This document shows, one piece after another, positions 35,535 to 45,784 of a stretch of 64,000 bases of DNA. Position 1 is the stretch's first letter, and the number at the start of each line of letters is the position of its first letter. This DNA is from Photobacterium atrarenae (GTDB lineage Bacteria; Pseudomonadota; Gammaproteobacteria; Enterobacterales; Vibrionaceae), in the NCBI RefSeq assembly GCF_024380015.1, contig NZ_CP101508.1, positions 2,418,902-2,482,901 of the forward strand. Reading direction: 5' to 3'. The translations under genes and the position numbers were made by a program. The notes under the pieces are model-generated. The model did not search any database, was not told the DNA's origin, and saw only the letters and a program-made list of their open reading frames with translations.

Positions 35535-36478
35535 TTCGCACTCTTATTATCCAAAAAAGCATCAACGGTTAAGCTTATGCCTTCATCTACACTCTTTACA
35601 GGCGTCCAATCTAACAATTCCCTCGTCTTGGTAATATCTACAGACAATGAACCAGTTAAACGCTCGATCATACCCGTCTTGCCTAAAAGTTTACCAACTA
35701 CCTGAAATAAGCGAACAGGGACTGGTATCATCCAGCCTCGCTTACCACAAGCTTTCGATATTTTTTTTACCATATCCGCTGTAGATAGGTTTGCATCGTC
35801 AGAAACTAAGAAAACCTGATTAGCAGCCTTCGGGTGATCAATACACGTTGTAATTAAATTGACCAGATTATAAACCGACACCATACTACGTTCATTTCGG
35901 TTAATACAAGCAAAAGGCAACGGTAAGCCTGTACAAGCCAACTTCATCAGCAAAGCAAAATTCGCTTTAACTCCAGGGCCATATATCAGAGGAGGTCGAA
36001 TGATTACTACTTCAAGTCCGGTCTTTAGTGACAACTCTTGCAATTGCTCTTCTGCTTCAGACTTTGAGACTCCATAATCGTCCAGTGGTTTTTTAGGATC
36101 ATCGGCAGTAAAAGGCTTTCCTAATTCTGTAGCTTCGCCATTTACTTTAATCGAGCTAACAAAAATAAAGCGTTTTACACCCGATTTTGCCGCCTGCTTC
36201 GCTAAATTAAGCGTCGCGGTCGTATTCATTGCCCGGTATAGAGAAAGAGGATCAGCTGCCGTTTCATCCATAACATGGGCTCTCGCAGCGCAATGTATTA
36301 CAACATCAACACCATGAAAGTGTTCACCGGTCAACTGAGCATCACCGAAATCTGTATAAAAGAAGTCGCCTTTGTGTAAAGAGGGTTTTTTCCTACCAAC
36401 GACTAAAGTATCTTCACCCAAAGCAGTTAGAAGATGCGACCCAACAAACCCTGTAGCGCCAGTTAAAAGAACACGCAC
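35531..36478 (-). CDS. NAD-dependent sugar epimerase/reductase, WbpV-like
   Basis: 315 residues. An SDR with the NAD motif LLTGATGFVGSHLL, catalytic Ser in FVSSIKVNGEAT and YGVSK. Beside a WbpM-type dehydratase and a small initiating transferase, the most likely job is reduction of the 4-keto sugar to UDP-D-QuiNAc or UDP-D-FucNAc. The start is a GTG at 36478 with AAGG upstream. Assignment of the product sugar is inference. Confidence 0.85.
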   Translation of the reverse strand: MRVLLTGATGFVGSHLLTALGEDTLVVGRKKPSLHKGDFFYTDFGDAQLTGEHFHGVDVVIHCAARAHVMDETAADPLSLYRAMNTTATLNLAKQAAKSGVKRFIFVSSIKVNGEATELGKPFTADDPKKPLDDYGVSKSEAEEQLQELSLKTGLEVVIIRPPLIYGPGVKANFALLMKLACTGLPLPFACINRNERSMVSVYNLVNLITTCIDHPKAANQVFLVSDDANLSTADMVKKISKACGKRGWMIPVPVRLFQVVGKLLGKTGMIERLTGSLSVDITKTRELLDWTPVKSVDEGISLTVDAFLDNKSAK

Positions 36479-36483
36479 TTACA

Positions 36484-37689
36484 TCACCTTTTATTAATTT
36501 CATCAATTAGATGAGATACTGCTGACTGAACTGAAAAATGCTTATGGAGCACTTGGTGAGCGCTAGACCCTAAGTTTTGTCTTAAACTTTTATTTTTCAA
36601 TAACATGATTGCCGCATTCAACAACGAGTCATCCTCACCATTTACATATGCAAAACCAGCGGACTCATCATTTATAAACTGAATCAGGTCATTACCAGGG
36701 TTAACACTACCTAAAATTGGTAGTGACTCGACCATGTAACCTAAAAGCTTTCCGGGAAAATTATGGGCTTTGTGGTTACGTGACAACGAAAACAGGCCAA
36801 CATCAACCTGAGTCAATAGCTCACGATATTCGCTCTGAGAAACAGAGGGTAAAAACGTAAGATTATCAAGCCCCCACTCCTCTTTCTTACTAAGTACTAA
36901 GTCGACTTCATCACCTTGGCCTACAAAAAGAAAATGAGCCTCAGGGATAGCCTTCATCGACTGAGCCAAACGCAACAAGTTGCTCATATCTTGAGCATGA
37001 CCAATATTACCCCCATAAAAGAAGATGATTTTATTCGATAAACCAAGTGATTCACGGATGTTTGAACCGACCAAATCTCTGCCTAACGGTTTAGTATCGG
37101 CCCAATTTCGCAAAATTTTCAGATTATTGTAGTCAGGATATAGTTCATTAAAATAATTTACATTTGCTTCTGACATTAGACCAATACAATCTGAATTATC
37201 ATAATTAAGTTTTTCAAAGAATCTAAAGTAACGCGCGATTACTGAATCTTCTTTAATCATCCCCTCATCAATAACCCACTGAGGAAACATATCCCTTAAA
37301 ATCAGATAACTATAGCAGTTACAACGATCTTTCAGCCTCTTAACAAGAGGGCCAAAGAAAATCGTCGGGGAATAATTAATACACGCATCAAACGGCCTTG
37401 ATTCCACCTTTCTTTTTATGGCTCTCCACGCATTAAAAGAAAGCATCGTTTCATTAATTGCACGCTTAATTTTGCTTACGCCTCTGGTTTGGCCATTTTT
37501 AAATCGCCAGACTTCGACACCGTCAATATTATCTATAATCAATCGCGAGGGCTGGCTAGGTTCCCCTGGTGTTATAACAACGACTTCATGGCCTCTAGCA
37601 ATGAATTCCAGTGCTAGTTCATGAAACATTTTTGCATGAACTAGCGTACTATCTGGCAAGTAGTCATCTGGTAGCAAAGCAATACGCAT
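36484..37689 (-). CDS. wbuB: WbuB-like glycosyltransferase (probable L-FucNAc transferase)
   Basis: 401 residues, GT4 family with two Rossmann-like halves (LPDDYLPDSTLVHAKMFHEL; FFYGGNIGHAQDMSNLLRLA; NFPGKLLGYMVESLPILG). Resembles WbuB, which adds L-FucNAc in several O-antigens and follows fnlC in those clusters. Located directly after fnlC with 3 bases between, which fits that role. Confidence 0.85.
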   Translation of the reverse strand: MRIALLPDDYLPDSTLVHAKMFHELALEFIARGHEVVVITPGEPSQPSRLIIDNIDGVEVWRFKNGQTRGVSKIKRAINETMLSFNAWRAIKRKVESRPFDACINYSPTIFFGPLVKRLKDRCNCYSYLILRDMFPQWVIDEGMIKEDSVIARYFRFFEKLNYDNSDCIGLMSEANVNYFNELYPDYNNLKILRNWADTKPLGRDLVGSNIRESLGLSNKIIFFYGGNIGHAQDMSNLLRLAQSMKAIPEAHFLFVGQGDEVDLVLSKKEEWGLDNLTFLPSVSQSEYRELLTQVDVGLFSLSRNHKAHNFPGKLLGYMVESLPILGSVNPGNDLIQFINDESAGFAYVNGEDDSLLNAAIMLLKNKSLRQNLGSSAHQVLHKHFSVQSAVSHLIDEINKR

Positions 37690-37692
37690 TAA

Positions 37693-38826
37693 TTACACAT
37701 ACTCCTTCCATACAACACGCTTCACATAATCTGTATAAGAATGGATGATTCGCACCACCTTCTCCGATACATTTGGCATGCTGTAATCATAAACAGGCCT
37801 TAGCAGACGCTGCTCACCACTTGGCTGATGCTCTAAAATTTCTAAAGCCTGCAATACTCGTTCAACCTCAAGACCAACCATCATGACAGATGCTTCTTCA
37901 AAACCTTCTGGACGCTCATGTGCTTCGCGGATATTCAATGCCGGGAAGTTCATGATAGAAGACTCCTCGGTAATGGTTCCACTGTCAGAAAGAACGGCTT
38001 TTGATTTTTTCTGCAAGTGGTTGTAATCATGGAAACCTAGCGGCTTCAAAAGCTGAACATTAGGATGGAATTCAATCCCTTGTGCTTCAATACGATTACG
38101 GGTACGAGGATGAGTTGATACGATCACTGGGTAACCATATTTTTCGGCAACCGTGTTTAAAATGGTCGCAAGCTTCTTAAGCTGCTTCAGAGAATCAACA
38201 TTTTCTTCTCGATGGGCACTAACCACAAAGAACTGACCAGCAGTTAGCCCCAAGCGGCTCAGAACATCCGAGCTATCAATCTGAGGCATATAGTAATTCA
38301 GGACCTCAAACATCGGGCTCCCCGTTTTGATCACGCGGTCGGCAGGTAAACCTTCCGCCAACAGGTAATCGCGGGCGATTGTACTATAGGTAAGGTTGAT
38401 ATCAGCAGTATGATCGACAATTCTGCGATTGGTCTCTTCTGGAACTCGCTGATCAAAACAACGATTACCGGCTTCCATATGGAAAATTGGCACCTTACGA
38501 CGCTTTGCCGGCAGCGCAGAAATGCATGAATTCGTATCACCAAGAACAAGCATCGCCTCAGGCTCGACTTCCTGAAGAACTTGGTCGACTTTGATGATGA
38601 CTTGACCGATTGTTTCAGCGGCTGACTGACCTGCAGCATTCAGAAAGTAATCAGGCTTGCGTACACCAAGATCGTTGAAAAAAACCTCGTTCAACTCGTA
38701 ATCATAATTTTGACCAGTATGGACCAAAACGTGTTCACAGTGTTCATCGAGCTTAGCAAGTACTCGCGATAGTCGAATAATCTCTGGGCGAGTCCCCACT
38801 ACAGACATTACTTTCATTTTTTTCAT
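37693..38826 (-). CDS. fnlC: UDP-N-acetylglucosamine 2-epimerase-type enzyme FnlC (WbjD)
   Basis: 377 residues. A non-hydrolysing 2-epimerase (VVGTRPEIIRLSRVLAKL, HTGQNYDYELNE, SAHREENV, DSGTITEES). Together with FnlA and FnlB it forms UDP-L-FucNAc from UDP-GlcNAc. The ATG at 38826 with GAGAAG upstream was preferred over an in-frame TTG at 38847; MKKMKVMSVVG matches the family start. Confidence 0.94.
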   Translation of the reverse strand: MKKMKVMSVVGTRPEIIRLSRVLAKLDEHCEHVLVHTGQNYDYELNEVFFNDLGVRKPDYFLNAAGQSAAETIGQVIIKVDQVLQEVEPEAMLVLGDTNSCISALPAKRRKVPIFHMEAGNRCFDQRVPEETNRRIVDHTADINLTYSTIARDYLLAEGLPADRVIKTGSPMFEVLNYYMPQIDSSDVLSRLGLTAGQFFVVSAHREENVDSLKQLKKLATILNTVAEKYGYPVIVSTHPRTRNRIEAQGIEFHPNVQLLKPLGFHDYNHLQKKSKAVLSDSGTITEESSIMNFPALNIREAHERPEGFEEASVMMVGLEVERVLQALEILEHQPSGEQRLLRPVYDYSMPNVSEKVVRIIHSYTDYVKRVVWKEYV

Positions 38827-38843
38827 CTGGTCTTCTCTACTAA

Positions 38844-39947
38844 TCAAAGCGGTCTTGCTACTGTATCAGGTGCTTCTCGGTCAAAAATCTCATTAGCCCA
38901 GAGCATCACTATTAATTCTTCATCACCAATATTGGTTACATCATGCGTCCAGCCAGGCACGGTCTCAACCACCTTCGGCGTACTGGCCTCTGTGACAAGT
39001 TCATGTCGCTCTCCGGAGATTACATGCTCGAACTTAAATAATGCCTTACCTTTAATTACCAGGAACTTTTCATTCTTCGAATGGTGATAATGGCCACCAC
39101 GAGTTATACCCGGGTGTGCAGTAAAAAATGAGAACTGGCCTGCTGAAGGTGTTTTCAACATCTCACAAAAGACACCGCGCTCATCACCGTAAGCAGGCAC
39201 ATCATAACTAAACTTCTGCGGTGTGAAATAGCTTAAGTAAGTAGAGTACAGGGCTCTGGTTAAGCCAGTGCCAACTTCTTCGGTAACTAAAGTTTCGCGG
39301 CTTTCCTTAAAGGCATATAAAAGATCAGCAACCTCTCCTACCGTTGTCGGATAAGTTGGTGATACAGCGCAATGGCCACTGCCTTGAGGTGCTTCAAGCA
39401 AGCTGATTAGCTCCTTGCAAACATCATCAATATAAACCAGCGTGACAGTAGCACTCGGGTCATGAATGTTGATCTCAATATCATTGACGATGTTATAACA
39501 GAAAGTCGCTACAAAAGAGTTGTAGTTTGGTCGACACCACTTGCCAAACACGTTAGGAAAGCGATATATAAAATACGGAGCATTATGGGTTTTACCATAA
39601 TGCTCTACAATCGCCTCGGCGGAAGCTTTGCTTACCCCATATGGATTGTCTGCCTCAGCTTGCGTTGACGAGCTGATCATCAAAGACGCAGGCTTAGCTT
39701 GTCTACCGAGCAATGAAATAATCGTTTGAGTCAGATCTGAGTTACCAGTCTTATACTCATTTTCATCTTTAGGGCGGTTAACACCAGCTAAATGGAAGAC
39801 AAAATCAGCATTTTCCAGAGCTGTTTCTAACTGCTCTGGGGTAGTCTCAATATCTACTTCATGAACATCGCTGTAGCCTATCTCATGTAAGCGAAGACAC
39901 AAGTTTTTACCAATAAATCCCTTAGCACCAGTAACAACAATTTTCAT
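38844..39947 (-). CDS. fnlB: Bifunctional SDR reductase / cupin FnlB (WbjC, CapF)
   Basis: 367 residues. An N-terminal SDR domain (VVTGAKGFIGKNLCLRL, SSSTQAEADNPYGVSKA) is followed by a C-terminal metal-binding cupin (GGHYHHSKNEKFLVIKG). It epimerises and reduces the FnlA product. The ATG at 39947 is one base from the fnlA stop; the frame is open further upstream but inside fnlA. Confidence 0.94.
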   Translation of the reverse strand: MKIVVTGAKGFIGKNLCLRLHEIGYSDVHEVDIETTPEQLETALENADFVFHLAGVNRPKDENEYKTGNSDLTQTIISLLGRQAKPASLMISSSTQAEADNPYGVSKASAEAIVEHYGKTHNAPYFIYRFPNVFGKWCRPNYNSFVATFCYNIVNDIEINIHDPSATVTLVYIDDVCKELISLLEAPQGSGHCAVSPTYPTTVGEVADLLYAFKESRETLVTEEVGTGLTRALYSTYLSYFTPQKFSYDVPAYGDERGVFCEMLKTPSAGQFSFFTAHPGITRGGHYHHSKNEKFLVIKGKALFKFEHVISGERHELVTEASTPKVVETVPGWTHDVTNIGDEELIVMLWANEIFDREAPDTVARPL

Positions 39948-39948
39948 A

Positions 39949-40983
39949 TTAAGCATCCAACTCAAATTCTTCGCCGGCCTGAATTGCACGAATGAACGGT
40001 AGCTTAAGAAGCAGCTGCTTCATGCCTTCAACATCCAAACGATCGGTGTTATGAGAATTGTAATCCTCAACTTCAGAAATGCGAGAATCTCCATCCTCAA
40101 CATACTTGCCATAGTTGAGATCACGTAGGTCTGGCTGGACACGATAATAATCACCCATATCAATAGCAGCAATCATCTCTTCACGACTCAATAACGCTTC
40201 ATAAAGCTTCTCGCCATGGCGAGTACCGATAACATTAATTGGGTGACTTTCAACACCTAGCAACTCTGTCACAGCTTTTGCTAATGTTTCAATTGTCGCA
40301 GCAGGGGCTTTTTGAACAAAAATATCACCATTCGATCCATGCTCGAACGCATATAGCACAAGATCAACGGCATCCTCAAGGGTCATCATGAAACGTGTCA
40401 TGCTTGGATCTGTAATGGTCAGCGGCTTATCTTGCTTGATCAGGTCAACAAACAACGGGATTACGGAACCACGAGAAGCCATTACATTACCGTAACGGGT
40501 GCCACAAATAACCGTTTTGGTCTCATCAACATTTCGTGACTTAGCGACCATAACTTTTTCCATCATGGCCTTAGAAATTCCCATTGCATTGATAGGATAA
40601 ACGGCTTTGTCCGTACTCAGACAAACAACTCGAGATACGCTGTTGGCAATTGCAGCTTCGAGGACATTTTCTGTACCAAGCACGTTCGTTTTGACCGCTT
40701 CCATTGGGTGGAACTCACACGAGGGCACCTGCTTAAGTGCTGCAGCATGATAAATAAAGTCTACGCCGCGGCTTGCGTTCAAAATACTGTTGTAATCACG
40801 GACATCACCAATATAAAACTTCAACTTAGAGTTATTATATTTTTTCCTCATGTCATCTTGCTTTTTTTCATCACGAGAAAAAATGCGGATTTCTTTTATA
40901 TCCGTATCAAGAAAACGATTAAGAACAGCATTACCAAATGAGCCTGTTCCACCTGTAATTAGTAAGATCTTGTTTTTAAACAT
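39949..40983 (-). CDS. fnlA: UDP-GlcNAc 4,6-dehydratase/5-epimerase FnlA (WbjB, CapE)
   Basis: 344 residues. An SDR with NAD motif LLITGGTGSFGNAVL, the STDKAVYPINAMGISKAMME catalytic segment and RYGNVMASRGSVIPLF. Carries out the first step from UDP-GlcNAc towards UDP-L-FucNAc. The three genes fnlA-fnlB-fnlC are contiguous and complete. Confidence 0.95.
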   Translation of the reverse strand: MFKNKILLITGGTGSFGNAVLNRFLDTDIKEIRIFSRDEKKQDDMRKKYNNSKLKFYIGDVRDYNSILNASRGVDFIYHAAALKQVPSCEFHPMEAVKTNVLGTENVLEAAIANSVSRVVCLSTDKAVYPINAMGISKAMMEKVMVAKSRNVDETKTVICGTRYGNVMASRGSVIPLFVDLIKQDKPLTITDPSMTRFMMTLEDAVDLVLYAFEHGSNGDIFVQKAPAATIETLAKAVTELLGVESHPINVIGTRHGEKLYEALLSREEMIAAIDMGDYYRVQPDLRDLNYGKYVEDGDSRISEVEDYNSHNTDRLDVEGMKQLLLKLPFIRAIQAGEEFELDA

Positions 40984-40998
40984 AAAAACTCTTAAATT

Positions 40999-42120
40999 CT
41001 ATCTATACACCAAAAAGTCGACGTACCGCTTTGCCCTATCCAAAGATGTTGGAAGAGATTTTACGTGCGCATAAGCTCGTTTGACATTGGACTCAAGTTG
41101 AGCTATATCAGATAAACCTTCTGCAATGGTTTTAGCAATATTCTCAGGATCTAGCGGATCAAAATAAAAAGCATGATCACAACAAACATTCTTAACAAAG
41201 TCTAAATCTGAAGCAAAAACAGGCACCTTCAGCGCCATAGCTTCGACAGGGGACGCTGAGTAGCATTCAAGGAGGCTTGGAAACACTAAGCCATCGATTT
41301 TACTATAAAAATCAACACACTCGTCTACTTTTAGAGCACCAACTGTATAAAAATTCGATATTTTTTCGAATGAATAGTGATTCATTTCTGCCTGTGTCAA
41401 AGTGAACAAAAAATCAACATCAAAATCATACTTTTCACGCAAAATAATTGCAACTTCAGGTAAAAGGGCTAGGTTTTTGTGCGGATATCCCCTCCCCATC
41501 ACACCAAGCTTGATTTTTGATTTGTTGTCAATTTTACCAGAACATTTTTCCGGCTGCACTAAGTACATCGAAGATACACAATTATGAGCAATTCCTATTT
41601 TGCTTTCATCAAACGCTCTATTACGTATAAGTGCTTGTTTTACATGCTCTTGCTCGACGACAAGAAAATCACTTTGTTTAAAAAAGTGCCACTGCAACGA
41701 AAACTTTAAACGACTTTTTAAAGTCTGGATAAGCGAGAGCTTCCTATAGGCCAGATTATTAGGATAAGCAATCCAAGCTTGAGCGAATCCACAAATATTA
41801 ACCCTTGACGGGAGCTTATAGTAAGATGGTCCAAAAACAGTAAAAGCGACATCATAGCCTTTGAATAAATCAAGTACTGACGGCTTCGGCTTTCTGAATC
41901 CGTAGATATTTTCGTTCGTGAATTTTTCAAAGACGTCCATATTAACTGTCTCTGATAAGTTACTACAAACCTCATCGGAGCAAACTACTGAAAATTTAAT
42001 ATCATCGTCAATATAACCAGAGCTTATTAAGTAAGCTAACTCTTCGAGAAATGACACAGCAACCTGTATACCGCCACCAATATGAAGGTTGGCAGCATTA
42101 ATTACAATTCTTTTACTCAC
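40999..42120 (-). CDS. Glycosyltransferase, GT4-like
   Basis: 373 residues with GTG start at 42120 (GGATC ribosome-binding site upstream). N-terminal Gly-rich turn (NAANLHIGGGIQVAVSFLEEL), and C-terminal donor-binding segment LVFPSLLECYSASPVEAMAL with the E-x7-E pattern. Adds one sugar of the repeat unit; donor and linkage unknown. Confidence 0.85.
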   Translation of the reverse strand: MSKRIVINAANLHIGGGIQVAVSFLEELAYLISSGYIDDDIKFSVVCSDEVCSNLSETVNMDVFEKFTNENIYGFRKPKPSVLDLFKGYDVAFTVFGPSYYKLPSRVNICGFAQAWIAYPNNLAYRKLSLIQTLKSRLKFSLQWHFFKQSDFLVVEQEHVKQALIRNRAFDESKIGIAHNCVSSMYLVQPEKCSGKIDNKSKIKLGVMGRGYPHKNLALLPEVAIILREKYDFDVDFLFTLTQAEMNHYSFEKISNFYTVGALKVDECVDFYSKIDGLVFPSLLECYSASPVEAMALKVPVFASDLDFVKNVCCDHAFYFDPLDPENIAKTIAEGLSDIAQLESNVKRAYAHVKSLPTSLDRAKRYVDFLVYR

Positions 42121-42132
42121 ATTAAAGATCCG

Positions 42133-43530
42133 TTAACTAAATAAAAGCTGGTTTCTTCTAAAGTACATTAGAGACAAAGCACTCATCACAATCATAATCT
42201 TAACTACAATTGCCAGAATCATGTCGATATGACTATCAATAAAGACAGTCATAATATAGCTTAACGTTGTTACTGTTAGTAATTGAAACATCAACGTCAA
42301 ACCAATCGGTGATTCTTTAAAACTAATTTTTGATACTGTAAGATAACATAGACACAAGAAGATATAAGATATAACTGTTGTCCAGGCTGCAGCAACAATA
42401 CCAAACTTTGGTATTAATAAAGTGTTAAGCCCAAAGTTAATCGTTAAAGCAAAGAATGTCGCAACGGATAAAGAAAACGTCTTTCTTTGATAAAATACAA
42501 AGTTAGCATATGTAAGATAAACATATGTCAAACTATTACCGATGATGATTATCGGCACAATTTCAGCCGCTTCATAATATTCCTTCGCGGCAAGAAACAT
42601 AACCATCTCTTTACTAAACAAAATAGAAGCCATTGCAACAAAAGATATTAAAATGGTTGTTCTTTTTGTAGTTTTAATAATAGACTCATAGTTTTGGTCA
42701 TTGAGTAATTGATATAACTTAGGTTGCCATGATGAGTTCCAGGCTAGAATAACCACGATTACGGCCATTGCAAGATTATAAGCAAATGAATATATTCCCG
42801 CAGCACTTAAACCAATCACATCATTTATAATAAATCTATCAACCTGGGTCAACAAACTATTTGAAAGCACATGAGGGATTAACGGCAATGAAAATAATAA
42901 TGCATTTCTCACATAACTAAAATCAAATCGAAAAACGAGTAGCTTATATATCTCCTTGGAAACCAAGAGTAACAAAGCCCCCGTAACAATAATTTGTGAA
43001 TAAATTTTTGATAGGTACTGATTATCCTTCAGGCAAAGAGCAAAAACAAAGATCAGGATTATTTCTAATAACTTGCTTGATATATTGTAGAATGCATACT
43101 TTTTACTTTGCCTAGATGCTTGCAAGTATATTGTATAAATATAGAAAATTGTAAGTAGAACAGATATGAACAATACCCATTGTATATCAATTGAAGATAA
43201 CCCAAATAAGTTTCCTAGAAAATCCGCATAAAATGGAGACGTTACCAAAATTACAGCTTGAATGGGTACAATAATGCAAAGATTAGAAAACAGATACTCG
43301 CCAAAATGACTAGAGTCCTTCATGAATTTATTTGAAATTGCATTCTGCAAATTTAAACCCATGAAAACAAACAATATCATTATTGCCGAATTAACAAGAG
43401 ATAACTTTCCATACTCACTAGGTGGCATTATATTAGAAAGTAATGGTAATGATATAAATAAAAAACCTTTCACAAATAAATCAGAGAAAAAGTAATTTAT
43501 GAAATCTGAGACGACCTTATTTTTAAACAT
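42133..43530 (-). CDS. wzx: O-unit flippase Wzx
   Basis: 465 residues with 12-14 membrane helices over the whole length, no large loops. Typical PST/MATE-like start (FVKGFLFISLPLLSNIMPPSEYG). It flips the lipid-linked repeat unit to the periplasm. The ATG at 43530 was taken; the frame includes an earlier TTG at 43536 overlapping the preceding gene. Confidence 0.9.
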   Translation of the reverse strand: MFKNKVVSDFINYFFSDLFVKGFLFISLPLLSNIMPPSEYGKLSLVNSAIMILFVFMGLNLQNAISNKFMKDSSHFGEYLFSNLCIIVPIQAVILVTSPFYADFLGNLFGLSSIDIQWVLFISVLLTIFYIYTIYLQASRQSKKYAFYNISSKLLEIILIFVFALCLKDNQYLSKIYSQIIVTGALLLLVSKEIYKLLVFRFDFSYVRNALLFSLPLIPHVLSNSLLTQVDRFIINDVIGLSAAGIYSFAYNLAMAVIVVILAWNSSWQPKLYQLLNDQNYESIIKTTKRTTILISFVAMASILFSKEMVMFLAAKEYYEAAEIVPIIIIGNSLTYVYLTYANFVFYQRKTFSLSVATFFALTINFGLNTLLIPKFGIVAAAWTTVISYIFLCLCYLTVSKISFKESPIGLTLMFQLLTVTTLSYIMTVFIDSHIDMILAIVVKIMIVMSALSLMYFRRNQLLFS

Positions 43531-43532
43531 AA

Positions 43533-44561
43533 TCAAATCTTATATGAATTAACTTGCAGCATATCTCTTTCATCAAAGTCAATTTTACCCACATTTTGCA
43601 AGTATTTATCAAAATTTGATTCTGCGGTTATCAGCATTTTTTCAAAGTCATCCTCAGGATCAAATATTAACCCCGTATCTAATGATTCAACAAGATCTGA
43701 TGAACAGCCAACATTTTTGCTGACAAGGCATGGCAACCCGTACCAGAGTGCTTCGTCGACAACCAGTCCCCAGGGCTCAGATAGAGATGGTAAGATGAAG
43801 AAATCATGGGACTTATAGATCTCAGCTAAATCACTGTTATTTACATAGCCATAGAATTTGATGTTATCTTTCGCTATACGCTTGATATCTTCAAGATCAA
43901 CACCGTCACCGACGATAGATAAGTGCCTTCCATTCTTATTAAACTCACTGACAAGACGCTTAATATTTTTTTCTGGAGATACTCTCCCCACATATAGATA
44001 GCGGTAATTATTCGTTGAATGAGTTCTTTCATTAATCGTACGGGCTTGATTTCTTAAGGGTAAACCAACACCATAAGTAATGTATGTCTCTGCTTTGTAG
44101 TCGGCCTTATTTAGTATTTCTTCTTGAAGTACACCTGACGGAAAAGCATGCCCCATTCGATTAATAATTAACTTCTTAAGTTTCCAGACTAGTCCAGTGG
44201 TGTTTGTTTCTAATATGCTGCTTTCAATCACTATTCCATTCTTTTCCCGTTTATTTAGCAACATTAACGGAATGAGCTCTAGCAACTCCCACCCAGGGAA
44301 AAGAACAATTTTGTAATTAGTGTTATTTAGTAGCTTCAATACTTTAAGGAATGTTAGAAACTTATTTCTTTTTTCATAAGGCGTATCAGTTAAGACTTCA
44401 TACTCAAAGTTAATCTTTCCTTTGATAAAATCCTTATTACGAATCAAGGACGAACTTGAAATGAACACAACCTTAATAGGAAACAATTCATTTAATTTGT
44501 TATACAAGTTAATCTTATAGAATGCCGGCAAATTACTTATGATCAAATACTGATATTTCAT
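43533..44561 (-). CDS. Glycosyltransferase, GT4-like
   Basis: 342 residues. The donor-site segment FILPSLSEPWGLVVDEALWYGLP in two parts and the YVGRVSPEKNIKRL loop identify the GT4 family. The start directly adjoins the stop of the preceding gene (44562). Sugar specificity unknown. Confidence 0.88.
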   Translation of the reverse strand: MKYQYLIISNLPAFYKINLYNKLNELFPIKVVFISSSSLIRNKDFIKGKINFEYEVLTDTPYEKRNKFLTFLKVLKLLNNTNYKIVLFPGWELLELIPLMLLNKREKNGIVIESSILETNTTGLVWKLKKLIINRMGHAFPSGVLQEEILNKADYKAETYITYGVGLPLRNQARTINERTHSTNNYRYLYVGRVSPEKNIKRLVSEFNKNGRHLSIVGDGVDLEDIKRIAKDNIKFYGYVNNSDLAEIYKSHDFFILPSLSEPWGLVVDEALWYGLPCLVSKNVGCSSDLVESLDTGLIFDPEDDFEKMLITAESNFDKYLQNVGKIDFDERDMLQVNSYKI

Positions 44562-45671
44562 TTAAATATCACCCTTAACAATCTTTGACCACTTATCAGT
44601 AACAACACGATCACTAAATTGACTAATTGAACCAAATGCATTTTCCGCATATTTTACCCTTAAGTCTTGATCAGAAATCATCAGATCCATGGCTGATGCT
44701 AGTTTTCCAACATCACCCGTCGGAACCAGAATACCATTCTTGCCATCCTTAATGATAGTTTTAGGCCCAGCAGGACAATCAAAACTAATGCATGCGAGCG
44801 AATGCGCCAAAGCTTCAATCAAAACCATTCCCAACCCTTCAAAGCGCGAAGAAAGAACGAAAATTTTTGACTGTTGATACACGATATCGATATTTGATGA
44901 AAAAGGTTTTATAGCAATATTTTTAATTTGGTACTTATCAACCTGTTCCAGCAATCTATCTCGGTCTTCCCCATCACCATATATTTCAAGCCGCCACGTG
45001 TTATTTTTTTCACAAATTTGTGACCAAGCATCAATCAACAGGTCAAATCCTTTTTGATAACATAACCTTCCAACAGCAACAATGGTATTTTTTTTCTCCA
45101 CAACATTTTCACGACGAACCGATACAATGTTAGGGATCACCTTTAACTGCCCAGGATTAAGCCATGAGTATTTATCTTTATCCTCATCAGTAAGAATGAC
45201 AACGTTCTTGATTTTTTTATAAATTAACTTTCTAACTTTTTTTAGGATTACGTTAGGAACGTCATATTCAAAATGTTCCACAGCAATTATTTTTATACCC
45301 ATGAATATACTAGCAATGTAGGCTAGTAAAACCATTTTCACATCACAGCAAACGACGACATCTGGTTTGTTATTCTTCAGATATTTACGAAATCTAATAG
45401 ATTTGTTTAATATATAAAACAAGTCAAAGAAAGTACCTTTAATGATATTAAAATTTCTGTTGTACATACTTGTCTCACTTTTTTCCGACAAATAATCAAC
45501 AGGTACATCTGTAATATCACAAATATATGAATGATGAGATTTATATAAACTCAATATAGATACATCAAAAGACTTTAATAACTTCAATTTGCTTGCAAGC
45601 GTTAATGTAACCTTTTCAATACCACCTTTTGCTGTAGCATCGCCAACAGCAAAACAAATTTTGTCACCCAT
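44562..45671 (-). CDS. Glycosyltransferase, GT4-like
   Basis: 369 residues. Motifs GGIEKVTLTLASKL at the N-terminus, AVGRLCYQKGFDLLIDAW, and VLSSRFEGLGMVLIEALAH in the donor domain. Likely adds an internal sugar of the repeat unit. A 113-base spacer separates it from wzy. Confidence 0.9.
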   Translation of the reverse strand: MGDKICFAVGDATAKGGIEKVTLTLASKLKLLKSFDVSILSLYKSHHSYICDITDVPVDYLSEKSETSMYNRNFNIIKGTFFDLFYILNKSIRFRKYLKNNKPDVVVCCDVKMVLLAYIASIFMGIKIIAVEHFEYDVPNVILKKVRKLIYKKIKNVVILTDEDKDKYSWLNPGQLKVIPNIVSVRRENVVEKKNTIVAVGRLCYQKGFDLLIDAWSQICEKNNTWRLEIYGDGEDRDRLLEQVDKYQIKNIAIKPFSSNIDIVYQQSKIFVLSSRFEGLGMVLIEALAHSLACISFDCPAGPKTIIKDGKNGILVPTGDVGKLASAMDLMISDQDLRVKYAENAFGSISQFSDRVVTDKWSKIVKGDI

Positions 45672-45784
45672 CTAATGACCCCATATAAATATTCATAACC
45701 AATTTAAGAGCTGGTTTCGGTTTTGATGAGAAAAAGCCAAACAAAAAAGCAGTGCCACCTATCAGTTCAGCCTCATTCTACTTT

